DNA of 64,000 bases from Pseudomonas quercus. Lineage in GTDB: Bacteria; Pseudomonadota; Gammaproteobacteria; Pseudomonadales; Pseudomonadaceae. Position numbers and translations under genes: made by a program. Under the pieces are notes generated by a model. The model saw only the letters and a program-made list of their open reading frames with translations. It made no database searches and was not told the origin of the DNA. Location of the stretch: contig NZ_JAAVJI010000009.1 of NCBI RefSeq assembly GCF_012033695.1, positions 62,001-126,000 on the forward strand, read 5' to 3'. Shown here in pieces: positions 27,585 to 35,031 of the stretch. Every line of letters begins with the position of its first letter. The first letter of the stretch is position 1.

Positions 27585-28202
27585 ATGATGCTTAACGAAA
27601 AAGAGAGGAAAATTTTAGAAAACATGCTTCGCGATAGCGAAGGGGTGATTGATTATCTGTACCAGGATTCTTTAGGAAAAGTAACAATAGGAATAGGCAA
27701 TCTCATAAAAAATATTGATGACATGACGCGAATAGATCTCCTCACCCAAGAGGGCATAAAAGCTTCAGAACAGCAAAAACGAGAAGCTTATACAAGAGTT
27801 TATGACGCTCCCGGATACCGCTTAGACGGGAGGCCTCTAGCTGCCCCTTATTATAAAAAATACTCAGAGCTTCGAATGCCGTGCGCCGAAATAAAAAGGC
27901 AGCTATCCACAAGTGTACTACAATTTTATAATGAGATAAAAATAATATTCCCGTGTTTTGACACTTTCCCACACGAAGCGAAGTTGGCGTGCATGGATAT
28001 GATATTCAATCTTGGCATGACAGCACTCAATTCAAAATGGCCCAGATTCAAATCTGCAGTAAAGAAAAGGAATTGGCATGAAGCCGCAATTCAGTCCTAT
28101 CGATACCAACTGTCAAAGCGCCGCAACAGCGATATAAGGATGCTTTTTCTGGAAGCCCATGAAATCGAATCAAAACCAATAAAAATCCGAAATACAGGCT
28201 AA
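27585..28202 (+). CDS. GH24 (T4-type) lysozyme, putative Hcp-delivered T6SS effector
   Basis: 205 residues. The catalytic triad of T4 lysozyme is intact at equivalent spacing: Glu19 (DSEGVIDYLY), Asp28 (YQDSLG) and Thr34 (KVTIGIGN), 9 and 6 residues apart as in T4 (11, 20, 26). The C-terminal lobe includes ACMDMIFNLGMTAL and the helix around SAVKKRNWHEAAIQSYRYQ. The enzyme should cut the glycan chain of peptidoglycan. There is no signal peptide or membrane anchor, no holin and no phage gene nearby; it follows hcp by six bases and precedes two exported proteins. Transport through the T6SS into a rival periplasm is therefore the best inference. A prophage endolysin is the rejected alternative. 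Confidence 0.82.
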   Translation: MMLNEKERKILENMLRDSEGVIDYLYQDSLGKVTIGIGNLIKNIDDMTRIDLLTQEGIKASEQQKREAYTRVYDAPGYRLDGRPLAAPYYKKYSELRMPCAEIKRQLSTSVLQFYNEIKIIFPCFDTFPHEAKLACMDMIFNLGMTALNSKWPRFKSAVKKRNWHEAAIQSYRYQLSKRRNSDIRMLFLEAHEIESKPIKIRNTG

Positions 28203-28237
28203 TTAAGGAACTTTATAACTATAGGTTTTTTACCAGC

Positions 28238-29011
28238 ATGATAATAAAAATCAAACGCAATCCAGAACGCGAATTTTTATTTTCCTTGATATTTTTCATT
28301 ACAATATCCCACAAAACCGACGCCAACGATCTTATCCCTCCAGAAATTGCCGGCCTGGATCTTCAAGAAATAACCTATTCCTCAGCGCCATTAACTTCTA
28401 AAAAAGCTATAGAACTCTCGCTTGACCTCCCATTTTATACCGCCTTCGGCACGAAAGATCATCCTGAACCACTAAGAACTTGCACAGAGGTTATTAACCT
28501 GCAAAACTCTGTAAAGCATTACCTAGAGCCAAGCAAGGAATGGGAAACGCCCACACTTACTGATATTACCAGCACCTGTATTGCAGCAAAACTCAATCTG
28601 AACGCCGAGCCTTCAAAAACTACTTTTATCTCAAAAAACCCAATTGATGAGAGCATGTTGAAATCGGCGCCCTACGCGCTAGGGCTAAATAGTAGCTATT
28701 ATGAAAAGCAGCATTTTCTACACGATCACCCTAAAGCAAAATGGGCTGATTCCGGGCCTATACTTCGGCTAAAAAAACATGACATCTACAATGTAACACT
28801 GATACTAAACGGCGCAAGGCAGCATATAAAGCTGGTTGGAAGGGGCGATATAAACGGTGATGGCATCGAGGATATAATTTTGAAAATCACGAATACGATG
28901 GACCCGCCGTCAAACTATTTCACCAGCAGCCTTTGGGTCTTAACCAGACTTCAGCCTAAAGGCGACTATATCGTTCTGGAGTCTTATGATGGATTTGGTG
29001 GAGAGCCCTGA
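28238..29011 (+). CDS. Putative periplasmic immunity protein, first paralogue
   Basis: 257 residues. N-terminal basic stretch and hydrophobic core (EFLFSLIFFITISHKTDA) look like a signal peptide. I do not recognise the family. The mature part has a Cys at residue 82 and another at 114 (TCTEV and TCIAAKLN), then LRLKKHDIYNVTLILNGARQ and GRGDINGDGIEDIILKI at 201-217, a D-x-N-x-D-G calcium-loop-like motif. The next gene is a paralogue with the same order. Export, duplication and position after a lysozyme fit a protein that neutralises the muramidase in the producer's periplasm. The start has only a weak ribosome binding site (ATAGG, 12 bases upstream). Confidence 0.7.
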   Translation: MIIKIKRNPEREFLFSLIFFITISHKTDANDLIPPEIAGLDLQEITYSSAPLTSKKAIELSLDLPFYTAFGTKDHPEPLRTCTEVINLQNSVKHYLEPSKEWETPTLTDITSTCIAAKLNLNAEPSKTTFISKNPIDESMLKSAPYALGLNSSYYEKQHFLHDHPKAKWADSGPILRLKKHDIYNVTLILNGARQHIKLVGRGDINGDGIEDIILKITNTMDPPSNYFTSSLWVLTRLQPKGDYIVLESYDGFGGEP

Positions 29012-29813
29012 TATCTACTTAAGCCATAAAACACACGTATTTCATCCACCCAATTTTCTCTACATCATGCTGACACTACTCCCCGCTTTATTATTACTTG
29101 CAAATACACCCACCCCTGATTTACCAATAAATAAAAATATATTTCCAGTAAGCGCTATCGTTTTGCCCGGTAGCAATTTTAACACCCATTCGAAAAAAAT
29201 ACTTAAAACGAGCCTAACAAAAAAGTTCGACTACCCTTTTTTGGCAATAGGCCACCCTAGCCCAATGACCAACTGTTTGGAAGTACTGGAAACCTTGGGA
29301 ACGTCCAAACGCTTTTTCAATCCCGCGTCTGTAGTGGATACACAATTCTACACCAGCCTTACTGCGGACTGTGTAGCAGCGAAACTGAATTATCAGGCAA
29401 AACCTTTTAACACCAGTTTTATTCCAACCGATTTCTTCACTAGGGAAACGGTCGACAAGGCGCCTTACCGCCTGGGGATGAATGCCAGCCTCAGCGAACT
29501 GAATGCAGTTTTAAAAGAAAGGCCCGATGCCACATGGGCGGAATCTGACCGGGCCTTTAAAATCATAGAAAAAAATGACCACCGCGCTGTCATTAAACTC
29601 AACGGCGCCCGGCAAACGGTGTTCATTCAAGGCCGAGGGGACATGGATGGTGATGGTATAGAGGATATCGTACTGAAAATAATCAGCACCGCTGACTACC
29701 CCGCTTCCTACTTCGACGTGGGGTTATACGTTCTGACCTGCTTAGAGGCAAACGGCCGCTACCGTATTATCGAAGCCTATAGAGGATTTGAAGATATACC
29801 CGGCCACGAATGA
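28986..29813 (+). CDS. Putative periplasmic immunity protein, second paralogue
   Basis: 275 residues from 28986 (or 274 from the ATG at 28989, seven bases after GGAG); it overlaps the first paralogue by 26 bases, so translation is likely coupled. A hydrophobic segment FLYIMLTLLPALLLLAN is at 24-40; an alternative start at 29067 would place it at the very N-terminus but has no ribosome binding site. It shares with the first copy the paired Cys residues (NCLEV, DCVAAKLN), APYRLGMNASLSEL, VIKLNGARQ and GRGDMDGDGIEDIVLKI at 216-232. Divergence between the copies is substantial outside these blocks, so they may recognise different effectors. Confidence 0.68.
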   Translation: MMDLVESPDIYLSHKTHVFHPPNFLYIMLTLLPALLLLANTPTPDLPINKNIFPVSAIVLPGSNFNTHSKKILKTSLTKKFDYPFLAIGHPSPMTNCLEVLETLGTSKRFFNPASVVDTQFYTSLTADCVAAKLNYQAKPFNTSFIPTDFFTRETVDKAPYRLGMNASLSELNAVLKERPDATWAESDRAFKIIEKNDHRAVIKLNGARQTVFIQGRGDMDGDGIEDIVLKIISTADYPASYFDVGLYVLTCLEANGRYRIIEAYRGFEDIPGHE

Positions 29814-29954
29814 TGTATCGGCGACCCCTAGGCCTGCTGGCCGCGAGCACCCAACCTAGGGCTACGCGGCTATTCAGTGAGGGTATACAGAAACCGGCTT
29901 TTCAGGACCGCCTATACCTCGCTCCCAAGACATGACTATTTTGGGCAGCCCCCG

Positions 29955-30077
29955 CTACCGCCGAGGTTGGCGCCGCTTGCGTTCGTCTTCTGCAGGAATA
30001 GGAATAGGTTGCATGGGTGGGATGAGGCCTAGCGCCACGGCCAGGTCGTGTAGCCAGTTGAAGAGTTTGCCTTGCAT
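29955..30077 (-). CDS. PA1414 family microprotein
   Basis: 40 residues, ATG at 30077 with AAGGGGG upstream. It begins MQGKLFNWLHDLAVALGLIP, continues MQPIPIPAEDE and ends KRRQPRR. This is the small PA1414-type family of Pseudomonas: an amphipathic N-terminal helix, a P-x-Q-P-I-P turn and an Arg-rich tail. Function is unknown, though homologues in P. aeruginosa are noted as responsive to low oxygen, which I cannot check here. The gene is monocistronic. Confidence 0.75.
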   Translation of the reverse strand: MQGKLFNWLHDLAVALGLIPPMQPIPIPAEDERKRRQPRR

Positions 30078-30333
30078 AACACGCCCCCTTGGGACTTGCC
30101 CGATACGGCGACCGCATGTGCCGTTACTGTCTGATCATAAGCCAGGTAATGGTTTCACGCATTGATTCATGTGTGACTAAACGTCGCTAAGGAAGGCATA
30201 CCCTACCTGTAGCGGCCGATGCTGCGAGTGAATCCTACTCGCCCCTGTATCGGCATCCCTGGCGGCCCCTTTAGGGCCGCACGTGTGTTTCTGTCGATGT
30301 AGGGATGACCTGCCTAGGGAAACAGTGGTTCCC
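30078..30333. other. Intergenic stretch, no gene seen
   Basis: 256 bases between the PA1414-family gene and the next gene. It includes a GCGGCCCC/GGGCCGC-like inverted motif (GGCGGCCCCTTTAGGGCCGC, 30262-30281) that could be a weak terminator. No coding sequence or RNA gene is evident. Confidence 0.4.
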
Positions 30334-30711
30334 TCAGGGCGCTACCTGGGCTTTGGCGGCCAATTCCACGAAGGTCAGCGGATCAAGTGCGTCATCCTGT
30401 TCGTTCAACACATCACGTGGGTGCTCACTGTCTGGAATACTGCTGTCCAGCAAGGCCAGCAAGCGGGCGCCATTGGTGGTGAGCTGATAGCCCTGCCCTG
30501 TTCCAGCCTCAATAAAGCCGCGCTCCTGAAGCAGCGCTTCGTATTGAGTAGCAGCAGCTTTGAGCGTATCGAGGGCTTCAGGCTGGGCGCCTTCGGCAGC
30601 CTGTGTGCGGGCTAATTCCTCAGCATGACCGTGGGCGTCGAAGCGTTCGCCGGCAGTGGCCTGCACCTTGTGCAGCAGGCGCTCGATCAGGTCCCAGTTG
30701 TAGGTAGGCAT
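30334..30711 (-). CDS. Conserved hypothetical protein, possible winged-helix (DUF2513-like)
   Basis: 125 residues. MPTYNWDLIERLLHKVQ opens a helical region; the middle ATQYEALLQERGFIEAGTGQGYQLTTNGARLLALLD reads like a winged-helix element (helix, wing with Gly-rich turn, 'LTxxGxxLL'). The C-terminus is acidic (NEQDDALDPLTFVELA). DUF2513-type proteins share this plan, but the match is only by eye. The gene lies on the same strand as, and 93 bases before, the start-proximal side of the helicase stop, with its own start context. Confidence 0.6.
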   Translation of the reverse strand: MPTYNWDLIERLLHKVQATAGERFDAHGHAEELARTQAAEGAQPEALDTLKAAATQYEALLQERGFIEAGTGQGYQLTTNGARLLALLDSSIPDSEHPRDVLNEQDDALDPLTFVELAAKAQVAP

Positions 30712-30804
30712 GGTGCGGTAACTCCAGAAAAGAGGGTGGAGGTGGCATGCCTAACTGTGACCGAGCCTGGAAGTGACCGTTCGGTCAACTCCAGGCAGCA
30801 GGGT

Positions 30805-32136
30805 TTACTCGGGTTTGCGCTTTCTCAGCGGAGCCAGCCCGTCCTGGCTGGACAAGCCAGCGCCTTCGGCTTTGGGCGCGTTCGGCTTGCGCTTAGGCGT
30901 GGCCTTGGCTTTGGGCTTGGCCGTGCCCTTCTTGTCCTTGTCCGCCTTTTTCTTCTTCACGCCTACGGCCTTGCCGGAGGCCTTCAGCTTTTTAGGCCCG
31001 GTATAGGTGCCCTTCACTTCTTTGATGGTACGGCGCTCGAAGTGCTGCTTCAGGTAGCGCTCGATGCTGGACATCAGGTTGAAGTCGCCATGGCAGATCA
31101 GGGAAATGGCCATGCCTTCGTTACCCGCACGCCCCGTACGGCCTACGCGGTGCACGTATTCATCGCCGCTGCGGGGCAGGTCGAAGTTGATGACCAGGTC
31201 CATGCCTTCCACGTCCAGGCCCCGAGCGGCCACATCGGTGGCCACCAGGATTTTTGCCGACCCTTGCTTCAAGCGCTCGATGGCCAGCTTGCGATCTTTC
31301 TGGTCCTTTTCGCCGTGCAGTACGAAGACCTTGAAGTCCTTGGCGACCAGGTGACCGTACACACGGTCGGCCATGCTGCGCGTATTGGTGAACACAATGG
31401 CCTTGCGGTAGGTTTCGTTGGCCAGCAACCACTGCACGATCGCTTCCTTGTGCGCGTTGTGGTCGGCCATGATGACCTGCTGCTTGATGGTGTCGCTCAA
31501 GTCGCTAACGTTATTGACCATCAAGTGCTCTGGGTCTTTCAGCACCTTGGTGATCATGTCGCGCAGGCCCGCGCCGCCGGTGGTCGCCGAGAACAGCAAG
31601 GTCTGGCGTTGCGCAGGGCACAGGTCACACAAGCGGCTTACATCTTCGGCAAAGCCCATATCCAGCATGCGGTCGGCTTCGTCCAGCACTATCACCTCGA
31701 CCTGAGCCAGGTCCAGGTTACCGGCATTGAGGTGTTCCAACAGGCGGCCGGGTGTGCCGATGAGAATATCCGGCACTTTGCGCAGCATCGCGGCCTGCAC
31801 CTTGAAATCTTCCCCGCCGGTGATCAGGCCTGCCTTGATAAAGGTAAAACGGGAAAAGCGCTCTACTTCCTTCAAGGTTTGCTGGGCCAGCTCGCGGGTG
31901 GGCAGCAGGATGATCGCGCGAATATCCACCCGCGGGCGCGCTGGGCCGATCAGGCGGTTGAGCAAGGGCAGTACGAAGGCGGCGGTCTTTCCGCTACCGG
32001 TCTGGGCCGTTACCCGCAGGTCACGCCCTTCGAGCGCAGGCGGAATGGCTGCGACCTGCACAGGCGTCGGCTCGACGAAATTGAGCTCGGCCACGGCTTT
32101 GAGCAGGCGTTCATGAAGGGCGAATTGGGAAAACAC
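30805..32136 (-). CDS. DEAD-box RNA helicase
   Basis: 443 residues from the GTG at 32136 with GAGG upstream. All helicase motifs are present: Q-motif (FVEPTPVQVAAIP), motif I AQTGSGKT, Ia PTRELAQQ, II VLDEADRMLD, III SATT, IV IVFTN, V ATDVAARGLDVE and VI HRVGRTGRAG. The C-terminal tail from about 365 is Lys-rich (KKKKADKDKKGTAKPKAKA), typical of RNA-annealing extensions. Likely works in ribosome assembly or RNA decay at low temperature. An upstream in-frame ATG would add a Pro-rich, unconserved leader. Which paralogue it is (RhlB/SrmB-like) is left open. Confidence 0.9.
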   Translation of the reverse strand: MFSQFALHERLLKAVAELNFVEPTPVQVAAIPPALEGRDLRVTAQTGSGKTAAFVLPLLNRLIGPARPRVDIRAIILLPTRELAQQTLKEVERFSRFTFIKAGLITGGEDFKVQAAMLRKVPDILIGTPGRLLEHLNAGNLDLAQVEVIVLDEADRMLDMGFAEDVSRLCDLCPAQRQTLLFSATTGGAGLRDMITKVLKDPEHLMVNNVSDLSDTIKQQVIMADHNAHKEAIVQWLLANETYRKAIVFTNTRSMADRVYGHLVAKDFKVFVLHGEKDQKDRKLAIERLKQGSAKILVATDVAARGLDVEGMDLVINFDLPRSGDEYVHRVGRTGRAGNEGMAISLICHGDFNLMSSIERYLKQHFERRTIKEVKGTYTGPKKLKASGKAVGVKKKKADKDKKGTAKPKAKATPKRKPNAPKAEGAGLSSQDGLAPLRKRKPE

Positions 32137-32223
32137 GGGTACTGACCTCGAAGGGGAACATGGAACGACGGCATAGGGTAGCGGAGCCGGGGCTGACAAG
32201 CGAGCGGGATGCACCCAATGGCA

Positions 32224-33078
32224 CTATACGGCCATCAGGCGCCGCCGGCTGATCCACACCGATAACAGAATGATCGACCCGCCCAGAGCCAGCCGCCCAA
32301 GGGGCTCGTTATGGTTCCACACCAACAGGTTGAGCAGCAGCCCTACAGGCACGTGCAGGTTGTTCATCACCGCCAGGGTAGCGGCCGGTACCTGGCTGGC
32401 GCCCTTGTTCCAGGCATACATGCCGAAGGCTGTGGCCACCAGGCCCAGAAACAGGAGCACGCCCCATTGCAATGGTGCTGCAGGCAGGCGTGCAGGGTTG
32501 CCGAACACCAGAAATGCTGGCAGGGCCACTAGCAGCGCACCCACGAAGAAATAGCCGAACCCCTGATAATGTGGGCCGGACAGGGGGTGGCGTGCGAGCA
32601 GGCGTTTGTACAGTACCTGCCCTGCCGCGTAGGTAAAGTTGGCCACTTGCAACAACAGGAACCCGCCTAGGAAGTGTGCGCTGATGCCGTCGAAGCGGAT
32701 GACCGCCGCACCGGCTACCGCCACCAGAGCCGCCATCAACGCCCAGCCATTGAACCGCTTTTCCAGGGCGTCCTGAAGCAAGGTCACGTGTACAGGTGTA
32801 AGGATGGTGAACAGCAGTACCTCCGGCACCGTGAGTACACGAAAACTCAAGTACAAGCACACATAGGTCACGCCGAACTGCAGCGCCCCGATCAGCACCA
32901 TGTGCCGTATGAAAGGGGCTGCCAGGCTGCGCCAGCGGGTAAGGGGCAGGAACACCAGGCCGGCGATGAGCACCCGGGCCAGTACGGCAAAATAGCTGTC
33001 GACCTGGCCCGCCAGGTATTCGCCGATCAGGCTGAAGGACAACGCCTGGATAAGGGTCACAATAAGAAGGTAAGGCAT
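32224..33078 (-). CDS. EamA/DMT superfamily transporter
   Basis: 284 residues from the ATG at 33078 (a second start six codons upstream is possible). Ten membrane helices in two EamA repeats; readable landmarks are SFSLIGEYLAGQVDSYF, TPVHVTLLQDALEKR between the repeats, FTYAAGQVLYKRLL and the last repeat AFGMYAWNKGASQVPAATLAVMN. The sequence fits the carboxylate/amino acid/amine exporters of Pseudomonas. Substrate unknown. It runs toward the helicase with an 87-base gap and diverges from the LysR gene across a long palindrome. Confidence 0.85.
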   Translation of the reverse strand: MPYLLIVTLIQALSFSLIGEYLAGQVDSYFAVLARVLIAGLVFLPLTRWRSLAAPFIRHMVLIGALQFGVTYVCLYLSFRVLTVPEVLLFTILTPVHVTLLQDALEKRFNGWALMAALVAVAGAAVIRFDGISAHFLGGFLLLQVANFTYAAGQVLYKRLLARHPLSGPHYQGFGYFFVGALLVALPAFLVFGNPARLPAAPLQWGVLLFLGLVATAFGMYAWNKGASQVPAATLAVMNNLHVPVGLLLNLLVWNHNEPLGRLALGGSIILLSVWISRRRLMAV

Positions 33079-33162
33079 ACGCGGGCCCGCTCGCAAAAGC
33101 GCGCGACCTTATCACGCCAAGACATCAGGCTGATGAAACTTTGCTAGTACTGAGGTTATGTT

Positions 33163-33285
33163 TGAAATATGTATGTGCGAAGGTCAGGCAAGGCGAAAGC
33201 AGGCGAGGAAGCGGAGTTTACTGGTTGTAAATGAGCATTCCGAGCCTGCTTTCAACGCAGCATCACCGATGCACAGCATATTTCA
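33163..33285. repeat. Long imperfect inverted repeat (about 123 bases)
   Basis: TGAAATATG at 33163-33171 mirrors CATATTTCA at 33277-33285; TGTGC/GCACA follow inside; GAAAGCAGGC at 33195-33204 mirrors GCCTGCTTTC at 33244-33253; GAGGAA mirrors TTCCGAG; and TTTAC faces GTAAA at the tip. The whole can fold into one long hairpin. It fills most of the space between the divergent EamA and LysR genes. It resembles a dispersed Pseudomonas palindromic element; I cannot confirm copies elsewhere. Confidence 0.7.
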
Positions 33286-33355
33286 GATAGAACCTGGGGC
33301 CAAACATCGAATTTCCTGTTTAATACACACCCTTCTACCCAGTAGGCCTGTGCAG

Positions 33356-34279
33356 ATGAAAGCGCCCCGCGTGACCCTCGATCAATGGCGAACCCTTCAG
33401 GCCGTGGTAGACCACGGTGGCTTTGCGCAAGCGGCCAATGCCCTCCACCGGTCCCAGTCGTCTGTAAGCTACACCGTGGGCCGTATGCAGGAGCAACTAG
33501 GCGTGCCGCTGCTGCGCATCGACGGTCGCAAAGCCGTGCTCACCGAAGCCGGGGCCGTGCTGCTGCGCCGTTCGCGGCAGCTGGTCAAGCAGGCCAGCCA
33601 ATTGGAAGACCTCGCCCAGCACATGGAGCAGGGCTGGGAGGCAGAAGTGCGGCTGGTGGTGGACGCCGCCTACCCCAATGCTCGCCTGGTGCGCGCCTTG
33701 AGCGCCTTCATGCCCCAGAGCCGGGGCTGCAGGGTTCGCTTGCGAGAGGAAGTGCTGTCAGGTGTTGAAGAGGTGTTGCTCGATGGTAGCGCCGACCTGG
33801 CCATCAGCGGCTTCAATATTCCCGGGTACCTGGGCACTGAAATGAGCGCTGTAGAGTTTGTGGCCGTTGCCCACCCCGAACACCCCTTGCACCGCATGAA
33901 CCGTGAACTGACCTTTCAGGACTTGGAAAGCCAGCTGCAGGTGGTGATTCGTGACTCCGGGCGGCAGCAGCCTCGCGACGTTGGCTGGCTAGGTTCCGAG
34001 CATCGGTGGACGGTAGGCAGCCTGGCCACGGCCGCCAGCTTCGTGGGCAGCGGCCTGGGCTTTGCCTGGCTGCCGCGCCATATCATTGAACGGGAGCTGC
34101 GCGACGGCGTACTCAAGCCGCTTCCCCTGGACCAAGGCGGCACGCGTCACCCTGTTTTTCACCTCTATGCCAGTAAAGAAAAGCCGCTCGGGCCTGCCAC
34201 GCAGATCCTCGTGCAATGGCTACGCACGTTCGATACCGCGCCTTTGGACGCGCCCTTCCCTATCCCTGCTCAGCCCTGA
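33356..34279 (+). CDS. LysR family transcriptional regulator
   Basis: 307 residues from the ATG at 33356; an upstream start would translate the palindrome. The N-terminal winged helix-turn-helix is VTLDQWRTLQAVVDHGGFAQAANALHRSQSSVSYTVGRMQEQLG. An effector-binding domain follows (about 90-295) with EVRLVVDAAYPNARLV and GSGLGFAWLPRHIIEREL. It is divergent from the EamA transporter gene, the usual arrangement for a regulator and its target, so control of that exporter is a fair guess. Inducer unknown. Confidence 0.88.
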   Translation: MKAPRVTLDQWRTLQAVVDHGGFAQAANALHRSQSSVSYTVGRMQEQLGVPLLRIDGRKAVLTEAGAVLLRRSRQLVKQASQLEDLAQHMEQGWEAEVRLVVDAAYPNARLVRALSAFMPQSRGCRVRLREEVLSGVEEVLLDGSADLAISGFNIPGYLGTEMSAVEFVAVAHPEHPLHRMNRELTFQDLESQLQVVIRDSGRQQPRDVGWLGSEHRWTVGSLATAASFVGSGLGFAWLPRHIIERELRDGVLKPLPLDQGGTRHPVFHLYASKEKPLGPATQILVQWLRTFDTAPLDAPFPIPAQP

Positions 34280-34414
34280 GACACACAACGGGAACACCTG
34301 TAGAACATAGGCAGTCCATAACAGGGTATCGAAGGGTGATCAGGTATCCTGTCGCGCTGCCTCGCGCAGTACACCGCCTATGCTTTAACCCTTAACCAAG
34401 GAAGCCTTACCTCC

Positions 34415-34978
34415 ATGTTCAAACAACTCGTGCTGTCTGCCTGCTCTCTGGTCTTCGCCGCTACCCTTCACGCTGCACCGGCAAACAAGCCCCACGTCCT
34501 GTTGGATACCGACATGGGCCAGATCGAAGTCGAGCTGGACGCTGACAAGGCGCCCATCAGCACCAAGAACTTTCTGAGTTACGTGGACAGCGGCCATTAC
34601 AACGGGACCCAGTTCCATCGGGTCATCCCTGGGTTCATGGTTCAAGGCGGCGGCTATGACCGCAGCATGAACGAGAAGCAAACCCAGGCACCTATCAAGA
34701 ACGAAGCTGACAATGGTTTGAAGAACGTGACTGGCACCCTGGCCATGGCCCGTACAGCCGATGTGAACTCGGCCACCAGCCAGTTTTTCATCAACGTCAA
34801 TGACAATGCATTCCTGGACCACGGTGGCCGCGACTTTGGCTACGCTGTGTTCGGCAAGGTGGTCAAAGGCATGGACGTGGTCACGAACATTGTCCAGAGC
34901 CCTACCACCACGCGTGGCGGCATGCAAAACGTGCCGACCAACCCGATCATGATCAAGACCGCAAAGCGCATCGACTGA
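34415..34978 (+). CDS. ppiA: Periplasmic peptidyl-prolyl cis-trans isomerase (cyclophilin, PpiA)
   Basis: 187 residues with a signal peptide ([15 protein letters not shown]). Cyclophilin core: [22 protein letters not shown], the catalytic Arg segment [33 protein letters not shown] and [14 protein letters not shown]. It speeds folding of exported proteins at prolyl bonds. Length matches PpiA (190). Monocistronic, followed by a GC hairpin. Confidence 0.92.
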   Translation: MFKQLVLSACSLVFAATLHAAPANKPHVLLDTDMGQIEVELDADKAPISTKNFLSYVDSGHYNGTQFHRVIPGFMVQGGGYDRSMNEKQTQAPIKNEADNGLKNVTGTLAMARTADVNSATSQFFINVNDNAFLDHGGRDFGYAVFGKVVKGMDVVTNIVQSPTTTRGGMQNVPTNPIMIKTAKRID

Positions 34979-34989
34979 TCTGCGCCTTA

Positions 34990-35010
34990 CCGCCCGGCCT
35001 CGGGCGGTTC
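34990..35010 (+). terminator. Hairpin after ppiA
   Basis: CCGCCCG at 34990-34996 pairs with CGGGCGG at 35001-35007, followed by TTCT. Strong stem, short T tract. Confidence 0.6.
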
Positions 35011-35031
35011 TCAGACCTTGAGGGGATGCCC

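Larger units (their letters stand above)
26870..29815 (+). other. AT-rich accessory cassette: hcp, lysozyme effector, two immunity-like genes
   Basis: Four same-strand genes in about 2.9 kb of DNA with much lower GC and a different codon style (many AAA, ATA, TTA, AAT codons) than the flanking tapT and helicase regions. Genes are packed (6-base gap, 35-base gap, 26-base overlap). No integrase, transposase, tRNA or flanking direct repeats were seen. Composition and content indicate horizontal acquisition of a type VI effector-immunity module. Confidence 0.7.

Noticed and set aside
27585..28202. Lysozyme as a prophage endolysin
   Set aside because: No holin, spanin, tail, capsid or integrase gene nearby; the gene is six bases from hcp and is followed by exported immunity-like genes.
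29902..30117. 71-codon minus-strand frame overlapping the PA1414-family gene
   Set aside because: Different frame, Arg/Ala/Thr-rich with no family match; the 40-residue frame with a strong ribosome binding site is preferred.
30625..32145. Plus-strand frame of 506 codons opposite the DEAD-box helicase
   Set aside because: The minus strand carries every helicase motif; the plus frame is a compositional mirror.
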